Positions 63,301 to 64,000 of a DNA stretch of 64,000 nucleotides are shown here, one piece after another. The notes beneath the pieces are model-generated. The model searched no databases, had not been told where the DNA came from, and worked only from the letters and a program-made list of their open reading frames with translations. Source of the DNA: Macrostomum hystrix (Eukaryota > Platyhelminthes > Macrostomidae); contig CATNEN010000003.1 of assembly GCA_950097015.1 (NCBI GenBank), positions 3,513,501-3,577,500 on the forward strand, written 5' to 3'. How positions within the stretch are numbered: the stretch's first letter is position 1; each line of letters opens with the position of its first letter. Made by a program: the position numbers and the translations under genes.

Positions 63301-64000
63301 AGAATGGGGAACAGTGTTTTAGGAGAATGGGGAACAGTGTTTTAGGAGAATGGGGAACAGTGTTTTAGGAGAATGGGGAACAGTGTTTTAGGAGAATGGG
63401 GAACAGTGTTTTAGGAGAATGGAGAACAGTGTTTTAGGAGAATGGGGAACAGTGTTTTAGGAGAATGGGGAACAGTGTTTTAGGAGAATGGGGAACAGTG
63501 TTTTAGAAGAATGGGGAACAGTGTTTTAGGAGAATGGGGAACAGTGTTTTAGGAGAATGGGGAACAGTGTTTTAGGAGAATGGGGAACAGTGTTTTAGGA
63601 GAATGGGGAACAGTGTTTTAGGAGAATGGGGAACAGTGTTTTAGAAGAATGGGGAACAGTGTTTTAGGAGAATGGGGAACAGTGTTTTAGGAGAATGGGG
63701 AACAGTGTTTTAGAAGAATGGGGAACAGTGTTTTAGGAGAATGGGGAACAGTGTTTTAGGAGAATGGGGAACAGTGTTTTAGGAGAATGGGGAACAGTGT
63801 TTTAGGAGAATGGGGAACAGTGTTTTAGAAGAATGGGGAACAGTGTTTTAGGAGAATGGGGAACAGTATTTTAGGAGAATGGGTAACAGTGTTTTAGGAG
63901 AATGGGGAACAGTGTTTTAGGAGAATGGGTAACAGTGTTTTAGGAGAATGGGGAACAGTGTTTTAGGAGAATGGGGAACAGTGTTTTAGGAGAATGGGGA
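60330..64000 (+). repeat. Minisatellite, 23 bp, at least 3.67 kb, continues past the window
   Basis: About 159 units of TTTTAGGAGAATGGGGAACA plus three bases. Rare variants are AGAAGAAT, GGGTAAC and GTATT. The window ends inside the array, so its full length is unknown. Confidence 0.97.

Noticed and set aside
60330-64000. Telomere or centromere
   Set aside because: The 23-bp unit is no telomere repeat, and nothing in the window shows centromeric organisation. It could be subtelomeric, but there is no evidence.

Overview
The window is nuclear DNA of an animal. It holds intron-containing genes with GT..AG introns and standard stop codons, tRNA-derived SINEs, a Ty3/gypsy retrotransposon, hAT DNA-transposon remnants and a LINE fragment. 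By my boundaries about 24 kb, over a third of it, is minisatellite. The lineage cannot be fixed from sequence alone. Moderately GC-rich exons in AT-rich surroundings and the SINE types suggest an invertebrate, possibly a lophotrochozoan such as a free-living flatworm; this is a weak inference.

Layout: (1) 0.2-2.3 kb, a three-exon annexin with a TATA box and a poly(A) signal. (2) 2.8-6.8 kb, a tRNA-derived SINE, a promoter-like stretch and a decayed hAT transposase. (3) 7.5-15 kb, an organic-cation-transporter-like (SLC22) gene of nine exons, 562 aa; seven of its eight introns each hold a different minisatellite. (4) 15-21 kb, minisatellites with a duplicated block containing a second SINE family. 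(5) 21.4-33.2 kb, a tandem paralogue of the transporter, also nine exons with identical intron phases, 564 aa. Its introns hold a hAT element filled with a minisatellite, an 80-bp tandem repeat, an apparently intact Mag-like gypsy element inserted inside a SINE, and other insertions. (6) 34.5-41.3 kb, a seven-exon WDHD1/CTF4/AND-1 gene, 918 aa, with a LINE fragment in intron 2. (7) 41.6-48.3 kb, four minisatellites, including a 3.4 kb 24-bp array. (8) 49.2-50.2 kb, a two-exon gene I do not recognise. (9) 50.9-54 kb, a SINE and two arrays. (10) 54.2-55.7 kb, minus strand, a two-exon ZIP-type (SLC39) metal transporter. (11) 55.9-56.4 kb, two SINEs. (12) 56.9-64 kb, three successive G-rich arrays sharing a core motif; the last runs off the window.

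The genes are unrelated housekeeping or transport genes (membrane-binding annexin, two plasma-membrane carriers, a replisome hub, a metal carrier) and I see no operon or pathway linking them. All five multi-exon models close exactly: exon lengths sum to a multiple of three with an in-frame stop. The most distinctive property is repeat biology: private minisatellites per intron, minisatellites inside transposons and SINEs, and block duplications within arrays.
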